Shown here in pieces: positions 41,334 through 48,922 of a stretch of DNA of 64,000 bases (position 1 is the first letter of the stretch; each line of letters opens with the position of its first letter). Source of the DNA: Curtobacterium guangdongense. Lineage in GTDB: Bacteria; Actinomycetota; Actinomycetes; Actinomycetales; Microbacteriaceae. The notes under the pieces were generated by a model. It was given only the letters and a program-made list of their open reading frames with translations, made no database searches and was not told the DNA's origin. The DNA lies in contig NZ_JBMPIT010000002.1 in NCBI RefSeq assembly GCF_049341845.1, positions 1-64,000 on the forward strand. Direction: 5' to 3'. The translations under genes and the position numbers were made by a program.

Positions 41334-43481
41334 ATGGACACCCCCGTTGCAGCCCCGCCGAACGCCTCGCCTTCTGCAGACATCGCTGCCGAAGCGCAGG
41401 CTGCGCTCGCTGCGCTCACCGGGCGTCCCGACGCCGTCTTCCACCCCGGCCAGCTCGAGGCGATCTCGGCCCTGGTCGAACACCGGCAGCGCGCGCTCGT
41501 CGTCCAGCGCACCGGATGGGGCAAGTCCGCGGTGTACTTCCTCGCGACCCTGCTCCTGCGGCGGCGCGGCGGGGGCCCGACGGTGCTCGTGTCGCCACTG
41601 CTGGCCCTGATGCGCGACCAGGTCGCAGCCGCTGCCCGCGCGGGTGTCCATGCCGTGTCGATCAACTCCGCGAACGCCCACGAGTGGTCCGACACGCAGG
41701 CCGCGCTCGCCCGCGACGAGGTCGACGTCCTGCTCGTCTCCCCCGAGCGGCTGAACAACCCGAAGTTCCGCGACGAGCAGCTGCCGACGCTGATCGCCCG
41801 GATGGGCATGCTCGTCGTCGACGAAGCGCACTGCATCTCCGACTGGGGCCACGACTTCCGGCCCGACTACCGGCGCCTCGCCGAACTCATCCGGTCCCTG
41901 CCGCACGGCGTGCCCGTGCTGGCGACCACCGCCACCGCGAACGAGCGCGTGGTCGAGGACGTCGCCGAGCAGCTCACCGCCGGTCCCGCCGATCCGGTGT
42001 TCACGATCCGCGGATCGCTCGCTCGCGCTTCCCTGCGTCTCGGGGTCCTGACCCTGCCCGACGCCCGGGCCCGGCTCGGGTGGCTCCTGGCGCACCTCGG
42101 TGACCTCCCGGGCAGCGGCATCATCTACACGCTGACCGTCTCCGCGGCAGAGGACATTGCGCGCCTGCTGCGTGAGAGCGGGTACGCCGTCCGTGCGTAC
42201 ACCGGGCGCACCGACACCGACGAACGCGAGCAGCTCGAGCAGCAGCTGAAGGGCAACGAGCTGAAGGCCCTCGTCGCCACCAGCGCCCTCGGCATGGGGT
42301 TCGACAAGCCCGACCTCGGGTTCGTCGTGCACGTCGGGGCGCCGTCCTCCCCCGTCGCCTACTACCAGCAGATCGGTCGTGCCGGCCGAGCGACGGACAA
42401 CGCCGACGTGCTCCTGCTCCCCGGGTACGAGGACCAGGAGATCTGGAAGTACTTCGCCAGCGCGTCGATGCCGACGGAAGCCCGCGCCTCTGCGGTCCTC
42501 GGCGCACTGTCGACCGACTCGGCGATGTCGACGGTCGCGCTCGAAGGGCTCGTCGACATCAAGCGATCCACCCTCGAGCTCCTGCTCAAGGTCCTCGACG
42601 TCGACGGCGCCGTCCGTCGGGTCACCGGTGGGTGGGTCTCGACCGGGCAGCCGTGGGAGTACGACGCCGCGCGCTACGAACGTGTCGCTGCCGCCCGCGC
42701 TGCCGAGGCCGCATCGATGCTCGACTACGAGTCGACCTCGGCTTGCCGGATGCAGCTCCTGCAGCAGGACCTCGACGACCCCTCGGCAGAACCCTGTGGC
42801 CGCTGTGACAACTGTGCGGGTGCCTGGTACCCGGCCGACGTCCCTTCGGACGCGTCAGCGGGTGCCGCCTCGGCGCTCGACCAGGTCGGCGTCGAGATCG
42901 CGTCCCGCGCGCAGTGGCCCTCCGGCATGTCCGCGCTGAACGTGCCCGTCCGCGGAAAGCTCGCCGCGGACGAGGTCGTCGCGCCCGGTCGCGCGGTCGC
43001 CCGCCTGACCGACCTCGGGTGGGGTGGTCCACTGCGTGCGCTCTTCGCGTCCGGGGTCGCCGACGCACCGGTCTCGCGCGAACTCCTCGACGGGTGCATC
43101 CGAGCGCTCAAGGACTGGCCGTGGCAGACCCGGCCGACCGGTGTCGTGGCGATGTCGTCGCAGTCCCGGCCGCAGCTCGTCTCGTCGCTCGCGCAGGCGC
43201 TGTCGTCGATCGGGAAGCTCGAGTTCCTCGGGACGCTCGACCGCACCGGAGGGACTCCGCGAGGGGACGGCGCGACGAACAGCGCCTACCGGCTCGCCGG
43301 GGTGTGGGACAGCTTCACGGTCGGGCCCGCTCTGTCTTCGGCGCTGCAATCACACCAAGGTCCGGTGTTGCTCGTGGACGACCTCGTGGACAGCCGGTGG
43401 ACGATGACCGTCGCCGGTCGGGAGCTCCGGCGTGCGGGGGCGTCCGCCGTGCTGCCGTTCGCGCTGGCTACCGTCGCATAG
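41334..43481 (+). CDS. recQ: RecQ-family DNA helicase with C-terminal phosphoribosyltransferase-like domain
   Basis: 715 residues. Helicase motifs: QRTGWGKSAVYF (motif I), SPLLALMRDQ (Ia), VVDEAHCISDWGHDFRP (DEAH plus RecQ aromatic loop), ATTATA (III), TSALGMGFDKPDLG (V) and QQIGRAGRA (VI). The Zn-binding cysteines follow in CRMQLLQQ and CGRCDNC. There is no HRDC domain. Instead the last 120 residues (about 590-715) end with VLLVDDLVDSRWTM, the PRPP loop of type I phosphoribosyltransferases. This composite is known in actinobacterial RecQ-like helicases but the role of the PRTase part is unknown. Expected role: unwinding in recombinational repair. Confidence 0.9.
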   Translation: MDTPVAAPPNASPSADIAAEAQAALAALTGRPDAVFHPGQLEAISALVEHRQRALVVQRTGWGKSAVYFLATLLLRRRGGGPTVLVSPLLALMRDQVAAAARAGVHAVSINSANAHEWSDTQAALARDEVDVLLVSPERLNNPKFRDEQLPTLIARMGMLVVDEAHCISDWGHDFRPDYRRLAELIRSLPHGVPVLATTATANERVVEDVAEQLTAGPADPVFTIRGSLARASLRLGVLTLPDARARLGWLLAHLGDLPGSGIIYTLTVSAAEDIARLLRESGYAVRAYTGRTDTDEREQLEQQLKGNELKALVATSALGMGFDKPDLGFVVHVGAPSSPVAYYQQIGRAGRATDNADVLLLPGYEDQEIWKYFASASMPTEARASAVLGALSTDSAMSTVALEGLVDIKRSTLELLLKVLDVDGAVRRVTGGWVSTGQPWEYDAARYERVAAARAAEAASMLDYESTSACRMQLLQQDLDDPSAEPCGRCDNCAGAWYPADVPSDASAGAASALDQVGVEIASRAQWPSGMSALNVPVRGKLAADEVVAPGRAVARLTDLGWGGPLRALFASGVADAPVSRELLDGCIRALKDWPWQTRPTGVVAMSSQSRPQLVSSLAQALSSIGKLEFLGTLDRTGGTPRGDGATNSAYRLAGVWDSFTVGPALSSALQSHQGPVLLVDDLVDSRWTMTVAGRELRRAGASAVLPFALATVA

Positions 43482-43494
43482 CGGGCGTCCCGCT
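43480..43494. terminator. Small hairpin between recQ and the convergent methyltransferase gene
   Basis: AGCGGG-CGT-CCCGCT sits directly at the recQ stop codon, in a 54-base convergent gap. The stem is only 6 bp, so this is a weak candidate. Confidence 0.4.
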
Positions 43495-43535
43495 GCCGTG
43501 CGGGCCGGCTGGTGTCTTGCTGCCCTGCGCGCTGG

Positions 43536-44666
43536 CTAGGGTCGCGCTGCGGTCGGCCACACCCGCTCGGCTATCGCGACCACCGAGCGGACCTTGGCCC
43601 ACTGCTCGTCCTCGGTCAGGACGTTGCCCTCCTCGGTCGACGCGAAGCCGCACTGCGGGCTCAGCGCCAGCTGCTCGAGCGGGGCGAACTCGGCGGCCTC
43701 GGCGATCCGACGCTCGATGACGGCCGGGTCCTCGAGCTCCCCCGACTTCGACGTGATCAGTCCGAGGACGACGACCTGGTCGCCCTTCGGCAGGAACCTC
43801 AGCGGCTCGAACCCACCCGCGCGGTCGCTGTCGTACTCCAGGAAGAAGCCGTCGTAGCCGGTGTGACCGAGCATCTGCTCCGCCACCGGCTCGTACCCGC
43901 CCGACGCGATCCACGTCGACCGGAAGTTCCCGCGACACACGTGCGTCGTCACGACCAGGTCGTCGGGCCGACCATCGAGGACCCGGCGGATGATCGTGGC
44001 GAACCGCTCCGCGATGCCATCGGTCTCGATCCCCCGAACCCGAGCCTTCTCCATCTCCACATCAGAGCAGGCGTACGCCCACGCCGTGTCGTCGAGCTGC
44101 AGGTAGCGCACGCCGGCGTCGTAGAACGCGGCGATCGCATCACGGTAGGCCCGCACGAGGTCATCGGTGATCGCATCGCGGTCGGCGTAGTGGTCTGTGC
44201 GGATCTGGTCCGCGTCGAGCCGGAAGTCGAACACCGTCGGCGACGGGATCGTCATCTTCGCCGTCACACCGCGCTGCTCCGCTTCGGCGAGCACGAACGC
44301 GGCGTGGGCGAGGAACGGGTGGTCTGCCGGGAAGGACACCGGCCCGGTGACGCGCATGCCCTTCGGGGTGGTCTCGACCCCCTGGAAGGCGATGCCGTGG
44401 TCGAGCTCGACGACCTCCACGCCGTTCAGGCCACCCCAGAAGTCGAGGTGCCACCAGGCGCGGCGGAACTCACCGTCGGTCGCGAGCTGCAGCCCGGCCT
44501 CGACCTCGGAGTCGATCAGGCCGCGGATCGCCTCGTCCTCCACCGACTGCAGCTCCGTCGGGTCGATCGTGGCCGCGGCAGCGCGCTGACGGGCGCCCTT
44601 CACGCTGGTGGGGCGGAGGAAGCTGCCGACGATGTCGGCGCGGTACGGCGGTCGCTGCGAGGTCAT
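43536..44666 (-). CDS. Cobalamin-independent methionine-synthase-like methyltransferase (MetE C-terminal family)
   Basis: A 376-residue single-domain MetE-like protein (YxjG/YxjH group): a TIM barrel opening with RADIVGSFLRPTSV, carrying the zinc ligands in THVCRGNF (His, Cys) and LSPQCGF (Cys), and substrate loop YLQLDDTAWAY. It lacks the N-terminal half of MetE that binds the triglutamate folate. Homologues transfer methyl groups to homocysteine or to other thiols; some use methylcobalamin or alternative donors. Single gene; a small membrane-protein gene lies 38 bases upstream on the same strand. Confidence 0.85.
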   Translation of the reverse strand: MTSQRPPYRADIVGSFLRPTSVKGARQRAAAATIDPTELQSVEDEAIRGLIDSEVEAGLQLATDGEFRRAWWHLDFWGGLNGVEVVELDHGIAFQGVETTPKGMRVTGPVSFPADHPFLAHAAFVLAEAEQRGVTAKMTIPSPTVFDFRLDADQIRTDHYADRDAITDDLVRAYRDAIAAFYDAGVRYLQLDDTAWAYACSDVEMEKARVRGIETDGIAERFATIIRRVLDGRPDDLVVTTHVCRGNFRSTWIASGGYEPVAEQMLGHTGYDGFFLEYDSDRAGGFEPLRFLPKGDQVVVLGLITSKSGELEDPAVIERRIAEAAEFAPLEQLALSPQCGFASTEEGNVLTEDEQWAKVRSVVAIAERVWPTAARP

Positions 44667-44703
44667 CAGTCGATGGTATCGACGGACCCTTGCGGCGCTG
44701 CGC

Positions 44704-45036
44704 TCAGGGGGTGATCAACACGATGACGAGCGCGCCGATCGCGGCTGCAACGATCCCGACGAGTGCGCCGACGGTGCCGGACCGGGCCGTCAGCTTCGTC
44801 GGGATGGTGACGGCGCCGAAGAACACGAGCCCGACGACGACGATCCCAGCGACGGCGGGGAGCACTTCACGGCTGCCAAATCCTCCCCACGCGAAGGCCG
44901 CGAGCACCCACGGAGGGAAGGCGACCACGGTCGCGAGCGGCAATGTCCACCAGAGCTGGCGCCATCTCTTGCGATCAGCGCTAGCGATCTTTTCCGTCCC
45001 CACCGTCGGCAGCGTAGCGGTCGTCGTCCCGTACAT
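44704..45036 (-). CDS. Small membrane protein, three predicted helices
   Basis: 110 residues. After a 27-residue hydrophilic N-terminus come three hydrophobic segments: LWWTLPLATVVAFPPWVLAAFAW, VLPAVAGIVVVGLVFFGAVTI and TVGALVGIVAAAIGALVIVLI (each written only in part here). No family recognised. Its ATG shares bases with the stop codon of the lipoprotein gene upstream (TGATG), so it is translationally coupled to the end of the lipoprotein array; whether it works with those proteins is unknown. Confidence 0.65.
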   Translation of the reverse strand: MYGTTTATLPTVGTEKIASADRKRWRQLWWTLPLATVVAFPPWVLAAFAWGGFGSREVLPAVAGIVVVGLVFFGAVTIPTKLTARSGTVGALVGIVAAAIGALVIVLITP

Positions 45037-45527
45037 CAGTAGATGCGAGGTCGCTTGAAGTCGTCGGGGAGACGGATGCAGGGTGAGGCCGAGTCGATGT
45101 CCAGCACCGTGCCGTGGTCCCACACGGTGAGCAGCATCTGAACGCCGTCATCCGTCGCGATCGTGTATCGACGGCGCCCCGAGAGCAATTTGTCCTCTCG
45201 CACGTCATCACCACGTTCCTCGGCTCGGACGGCCAGCTTCTCCTGCGCACCCTCACCATCCATGCCCTCCCGCAAAGACGCCCTGATGTTCCCGCTCCAC
45301 ACGTATCCATCCGAGCACGGCAGGAACGTGCCTTCGGACAGTTGATCGATGTCGATCACGTCCTCTTTCGGGAGGAGTTCTATGGCCGCACGCTCGGAAC
45401 GCTGCGTCAACTGCTTCGCAGCAGCGAGGCGTTCCATGGGGTCTCCTTGATCCGCAGCGTTCGGAGCGCATCCGGCGAGGGCGCCCACAACGAATGCGAC
45501 GCCGACTGCCTTGACGATTCGCATCAA
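45036..45527 (-). CDS. Small lipoprotein, tandem array member 1
   Basis: 163 residues with a lipoprotein signal (VVGALAGC, Cys20). It shares the array pattern: a charged helix with RLAAAKQLTQRSERAAIELLP, then a cysteine in FLPCSDG followed by YVWSG, and a closing SASPCIRLPDDF. The two cysteines beyond the lipid-modified one recur in all five members and probably form a disulfide outside the membrane. It ends the run of paralogues and overlaps the small membrane-protein gene. Role unknown; immunity to a secreted toxin is proposed from context. Confidence 0.75.
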   Translation of the reverse strand: MMRIVKAVGVAFVVGALAGCAPNAADQGDPMERLAAAKQLTQRSERAAIELLPKEDVIDIDQLSEGTFLPCSDGYVWSGNIRASLREGMDGEGAQEKLAVRAEERGDDVREDKLLSGRRRYTIATDDGVQMLLTVWDHGTVLDIDSASPCIRLPDDFKRPRIY

Positions 45528-45609
45528 TCGCTCTCCCCGCGCTCACACCCGAAGTCCCTTCGGACCACCGGTCGGTTCACTCGTTGCGCAAACGTCCTGG
45601 ACCGACGGT

Positions 45610-46095
45610 TCAGAATTCACCGCCTCGGTAGAACTCCTTCGGAAGCGAGAAGCAGTCCGAGAACGATCCTCCGTCGATGCTGTGCGGTGCACTGTCGAGC
45701 AACACAGAGACCCCCTCGTGATTGGACACCGTGATGCGCTCCGTCCCGTTGAACGACTTGCTTTGCTCCACCTCCAAGCCTGCGTCGTCCGCACGCTGCC
45801 CGAGCTCACCGAGGACGATCTCTGGCTGTGCACCCGTGCGCAGATTGATCGTGATGCCGCCCGCCCACATGTCGCCTTGCTCGCATGACTGCAACGAGCC
45901 ATTCGGAAGCTGCCTGATCTCATCGACGGCCGTATTCGGCACGAGATCCGCGACTCGCTGCTCGAGCCGTTGTGTTCGCGCTTTCGCGTCAGCCACTCGC
46001 TGGCCCGGACTCTGCACCACAGTCGACGTGTTGGCGGCGCACCCGCCCAGGAACGCGACCCCCATCGTGATCGCGAGGATTCGTGTGATCCTCAT
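45610..46095 (-). CDS. Small lipoprotein, tandem array member 2
   Basis: 161 residues. Signal ends at FLGGC (Cys19). Array motifs: QRVADAKARTQRLEQRVADLVP, LQSCEQGDMWAGG, and FSDCFSLPKEF near the C-terminus. The ATG follows GAGGAGC at good spacing; an in-frame extension to 46230 lacks a signal peptide and is rejected. About 85-90 bases separate it from the array members on either side. It is recognisably paralogous to members 3 and 4 over its whole length, though identity is modest. Confidence 0.75.
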   Translation of the reverse strand: MRITRILAITMGVAFLGGCAANTSTVVQSPGQRVADAKARTQRLEQRVADLVPNTAVDEIRQLPNGSLQSCEQGDMWAGGITINLRTGAQPEIVLGELGQRADDAGLEVEQSKSFNGTERITVSNHEGVSVLLDSAPHSIDGGSFSDCFSLPKEFYRGGEF

Positions 46096-46184
46096 GATCA
46101 GCTCCTCGTTTCGGGCAGGGCGTGGCACGCAGTACCGGTTCTCACGCATTTCATCCGCAACCCCCAATGCCTCGCCAATTTCCT

Positions 46185-46733
46185 TCAGTACGTCCCCTCG
46201 TCTTGAAAGTCCGCAGGGACCGAGAAGCACTTCGAGAATGAATCGATGTCGATCCCGGTTCCGCCAGCCCGAGGCGACAGGTAGACCGTGTTGCCCGCAT
46301 CATCGCCAAGCTGCAGACGAGGGTTCCCTCCGGAAGAAGTCTGCTCGTCTACGGTGAACTTCGACTCGAGAGCATCAGAGGTCACGGCGTCGAACACCGA
46401 CTGGACAGCTACACCACTCGCCAAGCTCACTCGGGTGCTCCCCGACCATTGCTTGCCATCACCGCACGAGACGAGCACGCCATTCGGGCGCTGTGAGACC
46501 GCGATCCGACTACTGGTCGGGATCAGCTCCACGACCACCTTCTCTGCGCCTTGGGCGGACTCTTTCGCTGCGGCTATACGGGCCTCCGGAGACGCCTGAC
46601 CCTCATCAGACATTGCGCAGCCCGCGAGCAACAATGAGAGCGGCCCGACCACGAGGGCGGCGGTGTACCTCACTTTATCGGTCCGTCGACGAAGTCTTTC
46701 CGGTCGTGTCGCACCATCCCTCGGCAGCGCCAT
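46185..46733 (-). CDS. Small lipoprotein, tandem array member 3
   Basis: 182 residues from the ATG that overlaps the stop of member 4 (TGATG). This gives an unusually long, Arg-rich N-region before the signal helix (LVVGPLSLLLAGC). A GTG at 46673 (VRYTAALVV) would give a compact signal peptide like the other members and may be the real start; neither has a strong RBS. Array motifs: ARIAAAKESAQGAEKVVVELIP, LVSCGDGKQWSG, FSKCFSVPADF. Confidence 0.7.
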   Translation of the reverse strand: MALPRDGATRPERLRRRTDKVRYTAALVVGPLSLLLAGCAMSDEGQASPEARIAAAKESAQGAEKVVVELIPTSSRIAVSQRPNGVLVSCGDGKQWSGSTRVSLASGVAVQSVFDAVTSDALESKFTVDEQTSSGGNPRLQLGDDAGNTVYLSPRAGGTGIDIDSFSKCFSVPADFQDEGTY

Positions 46734-47230
46734 CAATAGGAAGGATCAGGTACGAAGTCAGTCGGCACCGAGAAGCACGCGGAAAACGAACTGACACGCA
46801 TCTCGGTACCGTCTCCGTCCGCACCTATGAGCAGGGAGATTCCGGACTTCGTGTGCACTTTCAGGCGAGGAAAACCATCGACAGCAGCATCACGGTCGAC
46901 CTCGAATCCTTTTTGCTTCGCAGCGGTCTCGAGCGAATCGGTCAACGCGGTCGAATCCACACCGGGTGTCAGCCGAAGTCGGCTGTGCCCCGCCCATTGA
47001 TCGGCATCATCGGAGCACGACAGGAGCGAGCCGAGTTCCTCTTGCTTCACGGACACCACCTTCTCGGCCGGGATGAGACCAACCAGCTCAAGTTCAACCC
47101 GCTGCGTTGCTTCTTTGACCGCCGCGATTCTCTGCTCGGGGCTCTGAACCGAGCGAGGTTCCGAATCTTGTGAGCAACCACCAACCATGACCATCATCCC
47201 AATCCCGAGTAAAAGACCTAGCGCTTTCAT
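46733..47230 (-). CDS. Small lipoprotein, tandem array member 4
   Basis: 165 residues. Signal GMMVMVGGC (Cys19). Array motifs: QRIAAVKEATQRVELELVGLIP, LLSCSDDADQWAG, then LKVHTKSGISLLIG and FSACFSVPTDF. Its stop codon overlaps the next member's ATG, so members 4 and 3 are coupled. Base composition is clearly more AT-rich than in the flanking housekeeping genes. Confidence 0.75.
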   Translation of the reverse strand: MKALGLLLGIGMMVMVGGCSQDSEPRSVQSPEQRIAAVKEATQRVELELVGLIPAEKVVSVKQEELGSLLSCSDDADQWAGHSRLRLTPGVDSTALTDSLETAAKQKGFEVDRDAAVDGFPRLKVHTKSGISLLIGADGDGTEMRVSSFSACFSVPTDFVPDPSY

Positions 47231-47307
47231 CTGTTCCCACTAGCCATGTATAGGCTTTCACGCACGTCGTGCACGAGCTCCGACCCCTCAAACCTTCCAG
47301 CGGCGTT

Positions 47308-47826
47308 CTACCAGGAGCCAGCGCCGCTGAACCCGTTCGGCACTGCGAAGCACCGCGACGAGGAAGTGAGCGCGACTTCGTACCCCTTTGCGCCCTGGGC
47401 GACGAGGTATCCCTCGCCCTCATCGCCAACGATCTCAACAGTCGGAGCTCCCGCTGAGTCGGACCCGCGGTTCGCTGCGTAACCATCGTGATTGCCCCAT
47501 TGTTCCAGGAGAACATCGACTACCGATTCCATGTCGACCTTTCCGCGGACGACAACATCGGCCCCTCCGACCCACTGGCGATCTCCCCCAGCGCAAGTGA
47601 AGAGGGCGCCATTCGAGGACTGGCGAATATCCCCGTGACCCGGAATGCTCTCGGCGATCTGGCGTTCGGTCGCCTGGGTTAGAGCCTTCCGGTCCTCAAT
47701 CGTCCGCTCAGTAGTCGGGCTCGCCGCGTTGGACGATTCCACGGGCGCCGAACTTTCTTCTGGGTTCATTCGGGCACAACCAGTCAGCAGAAGACCGGTT
47801 GCGAAAACAAGCGCGAATATTTTCAC
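47308..47826 (-). CDS. Small lipoprotein, tandem array member 5
   Basis: 172 residues from a GTG (VKIFALVFATGLLLTGC; lipobox Cys17); a TTG three codons upstream is an alternative. Array motifs: KALTQATERQIAESIP, LFTCAGGDRQWVGG, SSRCFAVPNGF. Longest Ser/Thr/Glu-rich linker of the five after the lipobox. It lies next to the remnant region 47888-48385 and so marks the upstream end of the intact paralogue run. Confidence 0.72.
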   Translation of the reverse strand: MKIFALVFATGLLLTGCARMNPEESSAPVESSNAASPTTERTIEDRKALTQATERQIAESIPGHGDIRQSSNGALFTCAGGDRQWVGGADVVVRGKVDMESVVDVLLEQWGNHDGYAANRGSDSAGAPTVEIVGDEGEGYLVAQGAKGYEVALTSSSRCFAVPNGFSGAGSW

Positions 47827-47887
47827 GAGGCTCAACGATCAACGTAAATGGTTTGATCGATCCTCTTCATTACTTCACGGCCGTTCT

Positions 47888-48076
47888 TCAATGCTTCGGG
47901 TGCAAGATTGCAATGCTTGTTGGTACAAAAGTCTCCTCTGCAACGCCGAACACCGAACGGGTATCTACAACAGGTTTCGGACCCTCAAGCACATGAATCT
48001 CGAAGGATCCGTCGAGGAGCGGTATGCGACCGCCCCACCCCTTTTCGGTCAGCTGCGCCTCCACGAGAAGATAGGC
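47888..48076 (-). pseudogene. Open-frame gene remnant between lipoprotein genes
   Basis: A 62-codon open stretch on the minus strand, ending TGA at 47890-47888 and bounded upstream by an in-frame TAG (48079-48077). Its translation looks protein-like rather than random (LTEKGWGGRIPLLDGSFEIH, then VFGVAEETFVPTSIAIL). There is no plausible start codon with an RBS, and further upstream protein-like pieces continue only in other frames (for example MRTESDDKVRSGGL around 48100). I read it as the 3' part of a frameshifted gene of unknown family. About 28 of the 60 bases from 47881 are G or C, well below the rest of the window. Confidence 0.5.
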
Positions 48077-48273
48077 CTAACCCTCCTGAACGCACCTTGT
48101 CGTCGGACTCGGTCCTCATTGCGAGTGCGACGCCGACCAGTCGTCATCAGGTCCCACTCGCCCTTGCTCCGAGCCGGATTCAGCCTTTGTTCACGGTTTC
48201 GTCCTCACCCGGCGCCCGCCTAAGTGCGTCCGAGTTCGTCGTATCCGAGGCTGAAGCTGACCGGGTCACTCAA

Positions 48274-48385
48274 TAATCCGGAACCTCCCCCGGCCATTTT
48301 CCCCATTTCCGCTCGAGAGCTTTGGCCGCAATGAGGGCGGTGCCCCGATGACCGGAGGCTAGAGAGGACGCGTCGATCAGTTTTC
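48274..48385 (-). pseudogene. Truncated duplicate of the 3' end of the adjacent lipoprotein gene
   Basis: The minus strand encodes about 37 residues ending in a TGA at 48272-48270 region (KALERKWGKWPGEVPDY then stop). These align with the C-terminus of the intact lipoprotein just upstream (ARLLEDRFGKWPGKPPGTYG). The frame is closed by a TGA about 37 codons upstream and there is no start codon, so only a 3' fragment of a second copy remains. The copies are diverged, so the duplication is old or was acquired from a relative. Boundaries are approximate to a few bases. Confidence 0.6.
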
Positions 48386-48423
48386 ATCGAGTCTCGCTAT
48401 CCGGACGCGGCTCCGGACCTGCG

Positions 48424-48918
48424 TCAGTCCTTTCCATAGGTCCCCGGCGGCTTACCTGGCCACTTGCCGAAACGGTCCTCGAGCAGTCGGGCAGGCACAT
48501 TGCCCGACTGTGCACCCGGAATCGGGGAGCCGTTCTCGACCCAGCCTGCTCGATCCAATAGCTTCCCGACGCTGAGCGCCTCAGCACCGTCGACGCCGAC
48601 GGTGACACCTCGAGCCAGAGGCCTACCTGCGCCCGTCGACCACCCTGTCTGCAAGATGAAATCGACCTCAGCGTCACTCACCTGATCATTCGTGGTCCCA
48701 GAATCCATCTTGAGAATCACCACCGCACGGCTCGTGTTCGCCGCCGAGAGGCCACTCGTGTCCTTCTCTATTGAGACCGAAGCGTCCTTAACCCCGGGCA
48801 GCGTCTTTAGAGCACTCTCCGCCTCCGCCGGCGTCTGTCCCGCAGGAGAGCTGTTTGCACAGGATGCGAGCACCAGCGCCGTCGCCATCAGCCCAACAAA
48901 TATCACAGCACGCTTCAT
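48424..48918 (-). CDS. Lipoprotein directly downstream of the lipase-like T7SS effector
   Basis: 164 residues. Signal ends in VLASC (Cys20). The mature part has a short alpha/beta pattern (AESALKTLPGVKDASVSIEKD, then AVVILKMDSGTTNDQV) and a GKWPGKPPGTYG tail. It does not share the cysteine pattern of the five-member array. Only 4 bases separate its ATG from the stop of the lipase-like gene, so it is the first candidate for that protein's cognate immunity lipoprotein (inference). A truncated duplicate of its 3' end lies just downstream. Confidence 0.78.
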   Translation of the reverse strand: MKRAVIFVGLMATALVLASCANSSPAGQTPAEAESALKTLPGVKDASVSIEKDTSGLSAANTSRAVVILKMDSGTTNDQVSDAEVDFILQTGWSTGAGRPLARGVTVGVDGAEALSVGKLLDRAGWVENGSPIPGAQSGNVPARLLEDRFGKWPGKPPGTYGKD

Positions 48919-48922
48919 GTCT

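Noticed and set aside
47645..48223. 192-residue plus-strand open frame in the lipoprotein array
   Set aside because: It partly overlaps lipoprotein member 5 in antisense, has no RBS, and the minus strand in the same region has more protein-like remnants.
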